Shown here: positions 33,773 through 42,422 of the stretch, in pieces
Position numbering within the stretch: the first letter of the stretch is position 1
How the letters are laid out: the number at the start of each line of letters is the position of its first letter
DNA from: Streptomyces sp. NBC_01351
GTDB lineage: Bacteria; Actinomycetota; Actinomycetes; Streptomycetales; Streptomycetaceae
Assembly (NCBI RefSeq): GCF_036237315.1
Contig: NZ_CP108356.1
Location: forward strand, 5,771,501-5,835,500
Length of the DNA: 64,000 nucleotides
Reading direction: 5' to 3'
The notes under the pieces: generated by a model
What the model saw: only the letters and a program-made list of their open reading frames with translations
The model's database searches: none
What the model was told of the DNA's origin: nothing
Position numbers and translations under genes: made by a program

Positions 33773-34948
33773 ATGCGTCACTTTGGGCACATATCGCCCA
33801 GCGTCCGTAAGGACCTCTTCCACCAGGAACCGGCGGAGTTCACTGGAGCCTCACCGGCCCGGATCCTCGCGGCGGCGCTCGGCGCCACCCTGTACAGCCC
33901 GGCGACCCGCCCCGCGCTCGCCGCGGACATCCGCAAGCAGGCCGGCCGGGGCGTCGTCTCCATGGTCCTCTGCCTGGAGGATTCCATCAGCGACGCGGAC
34001 GTCGTCGGCGCCGAGGAGAACCTCGTCCGGCAGTTCGCCGCGCTCGACGCCGACGGCACGGACGAAGCCGAGCACCCGCTGCTCTTCATCCGCGTCCGCA
34101 CGCCGGAGCAGATACCCGACCTCGTAGGCCGCCTCGGGGGCACCGCGCGGCACCTGGCCGGATTCGTGCTCCCGAAGTTCACCGAGAGCCGCGGAACCGC
34201 CTTCCTCGACGCCGTCGCCGGGGCGGAAGCCGCCAGCGGACTCGCCCGGCTGTACGCGATGCCGGTCCTGGAGACCCCGGACCTCCTCCACCTCGAAACC
34301 CGCAGCGAGGCCCTCGCAGGGATCTCGCGCACCGTCAACGCCCACCGCGAGCGCGTCCTGGCCCTGCGGCTCGGCGTGACCGACTTCTGCTCGGCCTACG
34401 GCCTGCGGCGCACCCCCGACATGACCGCGTACGACGTCCAGATCGTGGCGGGCGTCATCGCGGACGTGGTGAACGTACTGAGCCGCGCCGACGGCACCGG
34501 CTTCACGGTCACCGGCCCGGTCTGGGAGTACTTCCGCAGCCAGCAGCGCCTCTTCAAGCCCCAGCTGCGCCGCAGCCCCTTCCTGGAGGAGGGCGTCGAA
34601 GAACTGCGCACGGCGCTCATCGAGCACGACCTGGACGGGCTGCTGCGCGAGATCGAACTCGACCGGGCCAACGGGCTGCTCGGCAAGACCTGCATCCACC
34701 CCGCCCACGTCACGCCCGTGCACGCACTGTCGGTGGTCTCCCACGAGGAGTTCAGCGACGCCCAGGACATCCTGCGGCCCGAGCGCGGCGGCGGCGGAGT
34801 GCTGCGTTCCTCGTATACGAACAAGATGAACGAGGTGAAGCCCCACCGGGCCTGGGCCGAGCGCACCATGCTGCGCGCCGAGGTCTTCGGTGTGGCGAAG
34901 GAGGAGGTCGGCTTCGTCGACCTCCTCACGGCCGGGCTCCAGGTGTGA
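33773..34948 (+). CDS. Ter-associated HpcH/HpaI (CitE-like) lyase/aldolase
   Basis: A 391-residue CitE-superfamily enzyme with a TIM-barrel fold. The substrate/Mg-binding segments include VVSMVLCLEDSISDADV near residue 60, HLAGFVLPKF near residue 125, the metal-binding acid in AMPVLETPDL, and GLLGKTCIHPAHVTPVHAL near the C-terminus. It is the first gene of a four-gene run with overlapping ends. Published comparative analysis of Ter systems (Anantharaman, Iyer and Aravind) places a CitE-like lyase with PRTase and HAD genes in a predicted nucleoside-like metabolite pathway. Its actual reaction is unknown. Confidence 0.83.
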   Translation: MRHFGHISPSVRKDLFHQEPAEFTGASPARILAAALGATLYSPATRPALAADIRKQAGRGVVSMVLCLEDSISDADVVGAEENLVRQFAALDADGTDEAEHPLLFIRVRTPEQIPDLVGRLGGTARHLAGFVLPKFTESRGTAFLDAVAGAEAASGLARLYAMPVLETPDLLHLETRSEALAGISRTVNAHRERVLALRLGVTDFCSAYGLRRTPDMTAYDVQIVAGVIADVVNVLSRADGTGFTVTGPVWEYFRSQQRLFKPQLRRSPFLEEGVEELRTALIEHDLDGLLREIELDRANGLLGKTCIHPAHVTPVHALSVVSHEEFSDAQDILRPERGGGGVLRSSYTNKMNEVKPHRAWAERTMLRAEVFGVAKEEVGFVDLLTAGLQV

Positions 34949-37461
34949 GCGGGCCGGTGACGGAGCACGGTACGAAGGAAGGCAAGAAGATCGACACGGT
35001 GTGGTCGGGAACGTGGGTCGCGGACCGCCTGGGAGTACGGCTGGAGGACGCGGAGGACGCCGCGGCGGGCGCCGCGGAGGCGGCCGCCGCCGGCCCGCGG
35101 CTCACGGAACTCCTCGGGCTGGCGCTGCGGCGCAACCCCAAGCGGGCGCACCTGCTCGTCTCGCAGGTGCTGGGCAAGCACGTCCCGCAGTCCCCGACGA
35201 CGGTGTACGCCGCCGGCTACGGGCTCGGACAGCGGGTACGGGCGCTGCTCGGCGAGGAAGCGGCCGCCTCGGCGGTGGTCCTCGGCTATGCGGAGACCGC
35301 CACCGGGCTGGGCCACTGCGTGGCCGACGGCCTGGGCCCCGCTCCCTACCTGCACTCCACCCGCCGCCCGGTCCCGGGCGTGGAGCCGGCCGGCGGCTTC
35401 GAGGAGTCCCACTCGCACGCCACCTCGCACCTGCTGCTGCCGGAGGACCCGAAGCTGCTCGCGGGCTCCGGGGCGCTGGTCCTGGTGGACGACGAGTTCT
35501 CCACCGGCAACACCGTCCTGAACACCATCCGCGACCTCCACGCCCGCCACCCGCGCACGCACTACGTGGTCGTGGCCCTGGTCGACATGCGCTCCCCGGC
35601 CGACCGCGCCCGCCTCGCGGCCTTCGCCGCCGAGATAGGCGCCCGCGTGGACCTGATATCCCTGGCCTCGGGCACGGTCTCCCTCCCGGAGGGGGTCCTT
35701 GAGCGGGGCCAGGCCCTGGTGGAGGAGTACGAGGGTGCCGCCGCCGACCGGCTGCGGGCCGTTCGCCGGGGCTCTGCCCCGGACCCCGCGCCTCAAACGA
35801 CGGCGAGGCTGGAGTTGGCCTGGCCCATCGGCGTTCCGGACGGAGGCCGCCACGGCTTCACGGCCGAGCACCGCACCCGGCTGGAGGCCGCCCTCCCGGC
35901 CCTCACCGCCCAGCTCACGGCCGCGCTCGGTACGGAAGCCGGACGGGTCCTCGTACTCGGCAACGAAGAGCTGATGTACGCCCCCCTCCGCCTCGCCAAG
36001 GCCCTGCAAGAGGCCGGCGCGGCCGCCGAGGTCCGCTTCTCGACCACCACCCGCTCGCCGGTGCTCGCCGTCGACGACCCCGGCTACGCCATCCGCACCC
36101 GGCTCGTCTTCCCGGCCCACGACGTCCCGGCCGACGGCCCCGGCGACCGGTACGCCTACAACGTCGCCGGCGCAGGCTTCGACGCCGTCGTCGCCGTCGT
36201 CGACTCGGCCGGCGACACCCCCGAACTCCGGACCGGCCTGCTCGACGCCCTCGCCCCGCACACCGGCCGCGTCGTGCTCGCCGTCGTCCCGTCCTACGTA
36301 CCCGACCGGCAGGAGCCGATCATGCCCGAGCCCCTGCGCGGCCCCGCCTTCTCCTCGTACTCCGCACAGGACGTCGGCTGGCTGCTCCAGGACTTCTCCG
36401 ACGTCGAGCTGGAGGCCCCGACGGAGGAGCGCGAGGAGGCGATACAGGCCGGCGGCGCGCACTACGCCGAGTCCCTGCCCGTCGAGTACCAGCCGTCCCC
36501 GCAGTACCAGGAGCTCTACCAGAGCGCGCTCAAGGCCTCCGCCGCCCGAATGGCCCGGGCCGTCGGAACGGTCACCGAGACCGTCCTCGCCGAGCGCACC
36601 CCGTCCCCGGTCCTGGTCTCCCTGGCCCGCGCCGGCACCCCCGTCGGCGTCCTGATGCGCCGCTGGGCCCAGGCACGGCACGGCCTGGACCTGCCGCACT
36701 ACGCCGTCTCCATCGTGCGCGGCCGCGGCATCGACGCCACCGCCCTGCGCTGGCTGGCCGCCCACCACGACCCGGCCGACGTCGTCTTCGTGGACGGCTG
36801 GACGGGCAAGGGCGCCATCACCCGCGAGCTGCGCGTGGCCCTCGCCGAGTTCGAGGGCTTCAACCCGGAGATCGTGGTCCTGGCCGACCCGGGGTCCTGC
36901 GTGGAGACGTACGGCACCCGGGAGGACTTCCTGATCCCGTCCGCCTGTCTCAATTCCACCGTCTCCGGTCTCATCTCCCGTACCGTGCTGAGGTCCGACC
37001 TGGTTGGTCCCACCGACTTCCACGGCGCCAAGTACTACCGCGAGCTCGCCGGAGCGGACGTCTCCGTCGACTTCGTCGACACTGTCGCCGCCCACTTCGA
37101 CGAGGTGGCCGACGCCGTGGACGACGAGGTCAAGGAACTGCTCGCGGCCGACCGCACGCCGACCTGGGTGGGCTGGGCCGCCGTCGAGCGGATCAGCGAG
37201 GAGTACGGCATCCACGACGTCAACCTCGTCAAGCCTGGCGTCGGCGAGACCACCCGCGTGCTCCTGCGCCGGGTCCCGTGGAAGATCCTGGCGCAGCGTG
37301 GCGCCGGGGCAGACCTGGACCACGTACGGCTCCTCGCCGAGCAGCGCGGGGTCCCGGTGGAAGAGGTCGACGGGCTCCCCTACACGTGCGTAGGACTCAT
37401 TCACCCCCGATTCACGCGCGGCGCCACCGGCGCCGACGGAAAGGCTGTGGCCTCGAAGTGA
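34945..37461 (+). CDS. Ter-associated fusion: PRTase, TRSP domain and StiP/PRTase module
   Basis: An 838-residue cytosolic protein with three modules. Residues about 20-265 are an orotate-PRTase-like phosphoribosyltransferase with the PRPP loop LVLVDDEFSTGNT (178-190). Residues about 290-430 are a TRSP domain (VLVLGNEELMYAPLRLAKAL, then FSTTTRSPV). Residues about 465-835 are a StiP/PRTase-type module with its own PRPP-like loop VVFVDGWTGKGAIT (613-626). It should make or process a ribosylated compound. The GTG start overlaps the lyase stop (GTGA). GTG at 34957 is an alternative. Residues about 274-290, between the first and second modules, are encoded by a copy of the genome's short interspersed repeat. 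Confidence 0.82.
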   Translation: MSGPVTEHGTKEGKKIDTVWSGTWVADRLGVRLEDAEDAAAGAAEAAAAGPRLTELLGLALRRNPKRAHLLVSQVLGKHVPQSPTTVYAAGYGLGQRVRALLGEEAAASAVVLGYAETATGLGHCVADGLGPAPYLHSTRRPVPGVEPAGGFEESHSHATSHLLLPEDPKLLAGSGALVLVDDEFSTGNTVLNTIRDLHARHPRTHYVVVALVDMRSPADRARLAAFAAEIGARVDLISLASGTVSLPEGVLERGQALVEEYEGAAADRLRAVRRGSAPDPAPQTTARLELAWPIGVPDGGRHGFTAEHRTRLEAALPALTAQLTAALGTEAGRVLVLGNEELMYAPLRLAKALQEAGAAAEVRFSTTTRSPVLAVDDPGYAIRTRLVFPAHDVPADGPGDRYAYNVAGAGFDAVVAVVDSAGDTPELRTGLLDALAPHTGRVVLAVVPSYVPDRQEPIMPEPLRGPAFSSYSAQDVGWLLQDFSDVELEAPTEEREEAIQAGGAHYAESLPVEYQPSPQYQELYQSALKASAARMARAVGTVTETVLAERTPSPVLVSLARAGTPVGVLMRRWAQARHGLDLPHYAVSIVRGRGIDATALRWLAAHHDPADVVFVDGWTGKGAITRELRVALAEFEGFNPEIVVLADPGSCVETYGTREDFLIPSACLNSTVSGLISRTVLRSDLVGPTDFHGAKYYRELAGADVSVDFVDTVAAHFDEVADAVDDEVKELLAADRTPTWVGWAAVERISEEYGIHDVNLVKPGVGETTRVLLRRVPWKILAQRGAGADLDHVRLLAEQRGVPVEEVDGLPYTCVGLIHPRFTRGATGADGKAVASK
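35767..35815 (+). repeat. Interspersed repeat copy lying in frame inside a gene
   Basis: Carries gctctgccccggaccc followed by cctcaaacgacggcgaggct, nearly identical to the intergenic copy at 18609-18655. Here it is read in frame and adds an inter-domain linker (RRGSAPDPAPQTTARLE) to the PRTase fusion protein. Confidence 0.82.
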
Positions 37462-38279
37462 CTGTCCTCGTAGCCAGTGATCTCGACCGTACGCTCATCT
37501 ACTCGACGGCCGCCCTCGCGCTGACCATGCCCGACCCGGAGGCCCCGCGGCTGCTGTGCGTCGAGGTCCACGAGAGCAAGCCGTTGTCCTACATGACGGA
37601 GACGGCGGCGGCGCTGCTGGCGGAGCTCAAGGAGGACCCCTCGGTCGTCTTCGTCCCGACCACCACCCGCACCCGCAAGCAGTACCAGCGCATCCGCTTC
37701 CCCGGCCGCCCGGCCCCGTACGCGATCTGTGCGAACGGCGGGCAGCTGCTGGTCGACGGGGTGCCCGACCGGGACTGGCGGCGCGCGGTGGCGAAGCGGC
37801 TCGCGCAGGAGTGCGCCCCGCTGGAGGAGGTCCACGAGCACCTGCTGGCGGTCTCCGACCCGGCGTGGCTGCGCAAGGCGCGGGTCGCCGAGGACCTGTT
37901 CGCGTACCTGGTCGTGGAACGGGCCCTGGTGCCGGACGAGTGGCTCAAGGCGCTCACGGAGTGGGCGGAGGCCCGCGGCTGGACGATCTCGCTCCAGGGT
38001 CGGAAGATCTACGCCGTCCCGCGCCCGCTGACCAAGAGCGCGGCCATGCGCGAGGTGGCCCGCCGTACCGGTGCCACGGCCACCCTCGCCGCCGGTGACT
38101 CGCTGCTGGACGCCGACCTGCTGCTCGCGGCGGACGCGGCCTGGCGCCCGGGCCACGGCGAGCTGGCCGACGCGGCGTGGACGGCGCCGAACGTGACGGC
38201 CCTCACGGAGGCCGGAGTCGCGGCGGGTGAGGAAATCGTCCGCGCATTCGGCCGCGCGGTTGCGACACTGACCGCATGA
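37458..38279 (+). CDS. Ter-associated HAD-superfamily phosphatase
   Basis: A 273-residue HAD hydrolase with a C2-type cap. Motif I is ASDLDRTLIYS at the N-terminus (nucleophile Asp), motif II lies in FVPTTTRTRKQY, a lysine motif in RPLTKSAAMREV, and motif III/IV in LAAGDSLLDADLL. GTG at 37458 overlaps the upstream stop and its own stop overlaps the methyltransferase start. In the predicted ter-linked pathway it would remove a phosphate from the ribosylated intermediate, which is inference from context. Confidence 0.87.
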   Translation: MTVLVASDLDRTLIYSTAALALTMPDPEAPRLLCVEVHESKPLSYMTETAAALLAELKEDPSVVFVPTTTRTRKQYQRIRFPGRPAPYAICANGGQLLVDGVPDRDWRRAVAKRLAQECAPLEEVHEHLLAVSDPAWLRKARVAEDLFAYLVVERALVPDEWLKALTEWAEARGWTISLQGRKIYAVPRPLTKSAAMREVARRTGATATLAAGDSLLDADLLLAADAAWRPGHGELADAAWTAPNVTALTEAGVAAGEEIVRAFGRAVATLTA

Positions 38280-38971
38280 CCAAGGGCAATACGACCAAGA
38301 TCACGGACGAGCTCTACCGGTACATGCTCGACCACAACCCCCCGCTGGACGCGATCCAGCGGGGGCTGGTGGCGACGACGTACGCCGAGTTCCCCGACGT
38401 CGCCGGGATGCAGTCGGCCGAGGAGCAGGGGCCGCTGCTGGCCTTCCTGGTCCGGCTGACGGGAGCCCGCCACATCGTGGAGATCGGCACCTTCACCGGC
38501 TTCTCCACCCTCTCCATGGCGCAGGCCCTCCCCAAGGACGGCCGACTCGTCGCCTGCGACGTCTCCGAGAAGTGGACGGCGTACGGCCGCGAGGCCTGGG
38601 AGGCGGCGGGCGTCGCGGACCGCATCGACCTGCGCATCGGCGCGGCGCTGGACACCCTGCGGGCGATGCCGGCCGAACCGCACGTCGACATGGCCTACAT
38701 CGACGCCGACAAGCAGAACCAGATCGCGTACTGGGAGGAGCTCGTGCCGAGGCTGCGACCCGGCGGCCTGATCGTCACGGACAACACCCTGTACCACGGC
38801 ACGGTCCTCGACGAGTCGGCCGACCCCGACTCGGCCACGGCGGGCGTCCGCGCCTTCAACGACCACGTCTCGGCGGACACCCGCATGGAGTCGGTCCTGC
38901 TGGCGATCTCGGACGGCCTCACGCTCTCCCGCAAGCGGGTGGCCGTGGCCGTGTCCGTGGCTCCGGCCTAG
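38276..38971 (+). CDS. Class I SAM-dependent O-methyltransferase
   Basis: A 231-residue methyltransferase of the catechol/caffeoyl-CoA O-methyltransferase family. The SAM-binding motif is IVEIGTFTGFSTLSMAQAL near residue 66. Metal/catalytic region motifs are MAYIDADKQNQIAYWE (near 140) and GLIVTDNTLYHG. ATGA overlap with the HAD gene makes it the fourth cistron of the ter biosynthetic operon, so its substrate may be the operon's product. Such cation-dependent enzymes methylate vicinal hydroxyls. Its stop (TAG) overlaps the stop of the convergent zinc-ribbon gene as CTAG. Confidence 0.9.
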   Translation: MTKGNTTKITDELYRYMLDHNPPLDAIQRGLVATTYAEFPDVAGMQSAEEQGPLLAFLVRLTGARHIVEIGTFTGFSTLSMAQALPKDGRLVACDVSEKWTAYGREAWEAAGVADRIDLRIGAALDTLRAMPAEPHVDMAYIDADKQNQIAYWEELVPRLRPGGLIVTDNTLYHGTVLDESADPDSATAGVRAFNDHVSADTRMESVLLAISDGLTLSRKRVAVAVSVAPA

Positions 38972-39183
38972 CCGCATCCACCTCCACCGCAGCAGCCCCC
39001 GCCCCCGCCGCCCATCGCGGGCGCGGGGGCACTGCTCGTGCCGCCGACGGCGACGGCGGACAGCAGCTTGACGGTGTCGGCGTGCCCGGCGGGGCAGTCT
39101 GCGGGCGCGGACGACTCGGCCATGGGCCGGCTGACCTCAAAGGTGTCGTCACAGGTCCGGCAGCGGAATTCGTATCGAGGCAT
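38968..39183 (-). CDS. FmdB-type zinc ribbon protein
   Basis: A 71-residue protein with the FmdB-like opening PRYEFRCRTCDDTFEVSR and a second pair of ligands at ADCPAGH, forming a zinc ribbon. A glycine-rich tail ends with CCGGGGCG. Such proteins are putative regulators or chaperones with unproven function. The ATG at 39183 gives the standard start. Its stop overlaps that of the methyltransferase gene. Confidence 0.88.
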   Translation of the reverse strand: MPRYEFRCRTCDDTFEVSRPMAESSAPADCPAGHADTVKLLSAVAVGGTSSAPAPAMGGGGGGCCGGGGCG

Positions 39184-39291
39184 GGGCACAGGGTAGGTGG
39201 TGTCCGGCCGGCCTGGCACGGCCCGCGACCGCGAGGTGCACCGGGCCGCAGGCCGCTACGCGGAGGCGGAGCACGACCATGGTCGACAGCT

Positions 39292-40050
39292 CTAGTCCAC
39301 CGGTACTACCGCCGCTGCCTGTTGCTTCTCCCGGGCCGCCTGCTCGGGGTGGCGGGCGCGCCAGTACGGATTGTCGTGCGGGAGGGCGCTGCCCACCCGC
39401 CCGTACATCCCGAACCACATCAGCATCACGCCGACGACGAAGCTGAACAGCACGTTCGGGATCTTGAAGGCGAGGAAGTTGAAGCCGGTGTCGAGCAGGG
39501 CCAGATTGACGAAGCCGCTGAGGATGAACGCCACTCCGAGCACGATGTTTAGGGTGGAGGCGAAGGTTCCGCCGATCACCATCCCGACGAACAGCAGCCC
39601 TCCGATGCAGATGGACAGGACGCTCAGCGCGCCGTTGGTGTTCAGCGCGAGCACCGTGTCGCCGCCCGTGTCGAAGAACCCGATCCGGTCGACGAGCCCC
39701 AGGATGCCGAAGGCGACCAGCAGCAGCCCGGTCAGGCCGGCACCGGCCCGGTAGACCTTGCTGAGCTTGTGGTCGGAGGGCAGGTGCTCATCGAGTCGGG
39801 CGTTGACGGGATGCAGGACGCGTTGCAGCCACCGGTGGGGCTCCTGTGGCGCGCTGGGCGCACGGTCCTCGTGCGGCACGTACGGCGCATAGTGCGCGTG
39901 GGGCTCGGTGCACCCGTAGAGCGCGTGGGCCACATAGGGCTCCTGCGCCGCAGGGGGTACCGGGCGCGCACGAACCGCCGCGCGAGACCCACGAGACTCG
40001 TCACGGGACCTGCGGAACCTGCGGGACGTATGGAACGCATGGGCAGCCAT
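39292..40050 (-). CDS. DUF4383 membrane protein
   Basis: A 252-residue protein with a basic, disordered N-terminal 90 residues and then four transmembrane helices of the DUF4383 family (VYRAGAGLTGLLLVAFGILG, NTNGALSVLSICIGGLLFVG and following). Function is unknown. The long soluble N-terminus is richer in charged residues than typical family members, and a start farther in cannot be excluded. Confidence 0.78.
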   Translation of the reverse strand: MAAHAFHTSRRFRRSRDESRGSRAAVRARPVPPAAQEPYVAHALYGCTEPHAHYAPYVPHEDRAPSAPQEPHRWLQRVLHPVNARLDEHLPSDHKLSKVYRAGAGLTGLLLVAFGILGLVDRIGFFDTGGDTVLALNTNGALSVLSICIGGLLFVGMVIGGTFASTLNIVLGVAFILSGFVNLALLDTGFNFLAFKIPNVLFSFVVGVMLMWFGMYGRVGSALPHDNPYWRARHPEQAAREKQQAAAVVPVD

Positions 40051-40145
40051 ACCGCCCTCCTCTACTCCGCCCCCGGCAACCCGGGCCCGTCACACGCCCG
40101 ACCGCCACCTCCAGCATCCGCCGTGGCCGCCCCCGGGACAACTCC

Positions 40146-41390
40146 TCACCCGGCGCCGCGTTGGTCCCGGATGTCCGACACGACCCGGCCCACCGCCATC
40201 CGGACCTCCTCCATCTCCTGCAGGAAGTGCCAGTAGTCGGGGTGCCGCCCCTCCAGCGCGGCCAGCGCCCTCTGCACCCGCGCCACCGACTCGTCCAGGG
40301 GCCGCGCGTGCCGCGGATCGGGCACGCTGCGGCCCGCCATCGCCAGGCGCTGCGCGTCCCGGATCGCGAACCTGGTCCGGTCCACCTCCGCCTGCGGGTC
40401 CCGCGCCACCGCCTCCAGCCGGGTCAGCCGGTCCTGCGCCGCGGACACCGCCTCGTCGGTCGCGTCCAGCGCGGTGCGGACCGCCTCGATCAGCGCCCCC
40501 ACGTCGGCCCAGCGCTGCTCGTCCCGGGCCCGCCCGGCCTCCCCGAGCCGCTCCTCCGCCTGCGCGACGTCCCGTACCGCCTGGTCCGGCACCTGCTGCA
40601 GGTCCTGCCAGCACGCTGCGCTGAACCGCCGCCGCAGCTCGCTCAGCACCGGATCCACCCGGTCCGCCCGGTTGCGGAGCGCCTGCGCCCGCGTCCGCAG
40701 GCTGACCAGCCGCCGGTCGATCTCCGCCGCCCGCTCCGGGAGCCGCGCCGCCTCGACCCGTATGGCCTCCGCGTCCCGCAGGATCCGGTCCGCGCGCTGC
40801 ACCGTCTCCTGCACCCCGTGCAGGGCCGCGCCCTGGTTCAGCTTGGTCAGCTCCGGCCCCAGCGCGGCGAGCCGCGCCGCCAGATCATCGGCCCGCATCC
40901 CCTTGGCCCGTACGGCGTCCAGCGCGTCACTGGCTCCGATCAGCGCCGCCTTGGCCCGCTCCCGGGCCGGCGCGACCCGCGCCAGCTGCGTCTCCGCCTT
41001 GTCCAGCAGCGGCTGCAGCCCCTGCGCGAACCGGTCCAGCTCCCCCTTGACCCGTACCAGCTCGTCCCGGGCCCGCGTCAGCTCCTCCCGGGCCCGCGCG
41101 GCGACCGAGGCCTCCAGTTCCGCCCGGTCCAGGTCGTGCGCGTCCACCGCCTCGATGTACACGTGGCTGACCTGGTCGATCCGCCGCCCCAGCGCCGCGA
41201 ACCCCTCGGTCGCCTGCCGCCCGGCGGGCGAGCCGTCGGCGGCCGCGATCGTCTCGATGGAGATCCGCAGATCCCGCTGAGCGGTGTCCAGCTCGTAGAA
41301 CGCCGCCGCGGCGGCATCCTTCGCCGCTTGCGCGTCAGCCCGCCGACTCTCGTCCCGCCCGCCGAACCACCGCCGGGATGCCGTCGTCAC
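40146..41390 (-). CDS. Long coiled-coil protein of unknown function
   Basis: A 414-residue, almost entirely helical protein rich in Ala, Arg, Glu and Leu with heptad-like spacing, for example ARAREELTRARDELVRVKGE, and a conserved-looking end HPDYWHFLQEMEEVRMAVG. No signal peptide or membrane helix is present. It resembles actinobacterial coiled-coil proteins without assigned function. The frame continues upstream through the tRNA, so the GTG at 41390, seven bases after GGGAG, is the start. Confidence 0.72.
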   Translation of the reverse strand: MTTASRRWFGGRDESRRADAQAAKDAAAAAFYELDTAQRDLRISIETIAAADGSPAGRQATEGFAALGRRIDQVSHVYIEAVDAHDLDRAELEASVAARAREELTRARDELVRVKGELDRFAQGLQPLLDKAETQLARVAPARERAKAALIGASDALDAVRAKGMRADDLAARLAALGPELTKLNQGAALHGVQETVQRADRILRDAEAIRVEAARLPERAAEIDRRLVSLRTRAQALRNRADRVDPVLSELRRRFSAACWQDLQQVPDQAVRDVAQAEERLGEAGRARDEQRWADVGALIEAVRTALDATDEAVSAAQDRLTRLEAVARDPQAEVDRTRFAIRDAQRLAMAGRSVPDPRHARPLDESVARVQRALAALEGRHPDYWHFLQEMEEVRMAVGRVVSDIRDQRGAG

Positions 41391-41501
41391 AATCCCACTC
41401 CCGTACCGCGTCCGCGCCAGCCGTGCCCCGGTCCATTGTCCCTTACAGGAACGGGTTTGCGTGGGGGGTGTGCCCGGCATGTAGGCTGTCCACTCATCCA
41501 C

Positions 41502-41576
41502 GGGTGCGTAGCTCAGGGGTAGAGCGCTGCTCTTACAAAGCAGATGTCGGCGGTTCGAAACCGTCCGCGCCCACCA
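41502..41576 (+). tRNA. tRNA-Val (anticodon TAC)
   Basis: A full cloverleaf. The acceptor GGGTGCG pairs with CGCGCCC (one G-U), and the D arm contains AGCTCAGGGGTAGAGC. The anticodon arm CTGCT-CTTACAA-AGCAG gives anticodon TAC, and the T arm is GGCGGTTCGAAACCGTC. The CCA end is encoded. Confidence 0.96.
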
Positions 41577-41581
41577 GTTGG

Positions 41582-41617
41582 AAGGCCCCTCGCCGATCAT
41601 GGCGGGGGGTCTTTTGC
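41582..41617 (+). terminator. Terminator after tRNA-Val
   Basis: AAGGCCCCTCGCC pairs with GGCGGGGGGTCTT (two G-U pairs) and is followed by a short T run, an intrinsic terminator. Confidence 0.88.
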
Positions 41618-41702
41618 GTCCAGATGTCTCTCGCCGCAGGTGCCTCCCTGGGGGAGACGAGCCGCCTCCGGGCCGTGTGCCCTGAGCGGCATGATGGGCT
41701 CC

Positions 41703-41993
41703 ATGACCTCTGATTCCAGCAGCGCTCCCGTTGAGAGCACCCAACTCGCGGCCGTGACCGATGGTGTCGCGCAAGTCTTCAGGTGGGAGGCGGACGCGCG
41801 GATCGAGGTGCGGGGGCTGGGGCGAGAGGTGGTGATCGAGGCGAACGCCGCGGGTCTCAGGACGCTTGCCGGTCATCTGCTGGTGCTCGCCGGGGAGGGC
41901 GTTCCCGATGGGAGTCACCTGCACCTCGAAGACGGCAACGGGTTGGAGGACGGGTCCCTCGGCTTGGTCCTGGAGCGGTGCGACGACGAGTGA
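41703..41993 (+). CDS. Imm32-like small protein
   Basis: A 96-residue acidic protein. The core FRWEADARIEVRGLGREVVI and the end SHLHLEDGNGLEDGS resemble the Imm32 group of predicted immunity proteins in polymorphic-toxin systems. No toxin gene is adjacent, so it may be an orphan or housekeeping member. In-frame ATG codons at 41691 and 41694 are alternative starts. Confidence 0.6.
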   Translation: MTSDSSSAPVESTQLAAVTDGVAQVFRWEADARIEVRGLGREVVIEANAAGLRTLAGHLLVLAGEGVPDGSHLHLEDGNGLEDGSLGLVLERCDDE

Positions 41994-42027
41994 GGGCGGC
42001 ACGGGAGCTAGGGGTAGCCTTAAATTC

Positions 42028-42297
42028 GTGACCGAGACTTCCCCTGCCGTCGACGCGATCCGCTCCGTGATCGCGGACCTGGCGGCCATCCCGGATCCCG
42101 CCGACCGTGCCCGCGCGGTGGGAGCGGTCCTCGATGCCGTCCCCGCGCTTCAGGCCGAACTCCGTGCGACCAGGCAGGCCGCCGTCATCGAGCTGCGAGG
42201 CACCCGGTCCCTGGCCGAGGTGGCCGGCGTCCTCGGTATCTCCGTGCCGCGCGTCTCCCAGATCGCCTCCGGCGTCAGCCGTAACGCGAGGAAATGA
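42028..42297 (+). CDS. Small helix-turn-helix protein (sigma-factor-like)
   Basis: An 89-residue protein. The C-terminal half is a helix-turn-helix like sigma region 4 (RSLAEVAGVLGISVPRVSQI). The N-terminal half is helical (RSVIADLAAIPDPADRARAV). TAGCCT lies a few bases before the GTG with no ribosome binding site, suggesting a leaderless message. The target is unknown. A strong terminator follows. Confidence 0.75.
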   Translation: MTETSPAVDAIRSVIADLAAIPDPADRARAVGAVLDAVPALQAELRATRQAAVIELRGTRSLAEVAGVLGISVPRVSQIASGVSRNARK

Positions 42298-42366
42298 GCG
42301 TGAACCCTGCTTTGCCGGGCCGGCAGAGGGGGTTTCGGGGGCGGAAGTGTCGTCGCCGGTAGCGCC

Positions 42367-42398
42367 AAGGCCCCCCTCCGGTGCCGGTGGGGGGCCTT
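42367..42398. terminator. Bidirectional terminator between HTH gene and bL37 gene
   Basis: A perfect 10-bp stem, AAGGCCCCCC (42367-42376) with GGGGGGCCTT (42389-42398). Confidence 0.9.
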
Positions 42399-42422
42399 AC
42401 GGCGTGTGTTGGGGCGCTGCGC

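Noticed and set aside
34396..37404. A 1002-codon open frame on the minus strand
   Set aside because: It is the complement of the well-supported PRTase and lyase genes. Its composition is Gly/Arg/Val-rich without family resemblance, typical of high-GC shadow frames.
41390..42089. Long upstream extension of the coiled-coil protein frame
   Set aside because: The extension runs through the tRNA-Val gene and the Imm32-like gene. A GTG with a good ribosome binding site at 41390 is the real start.
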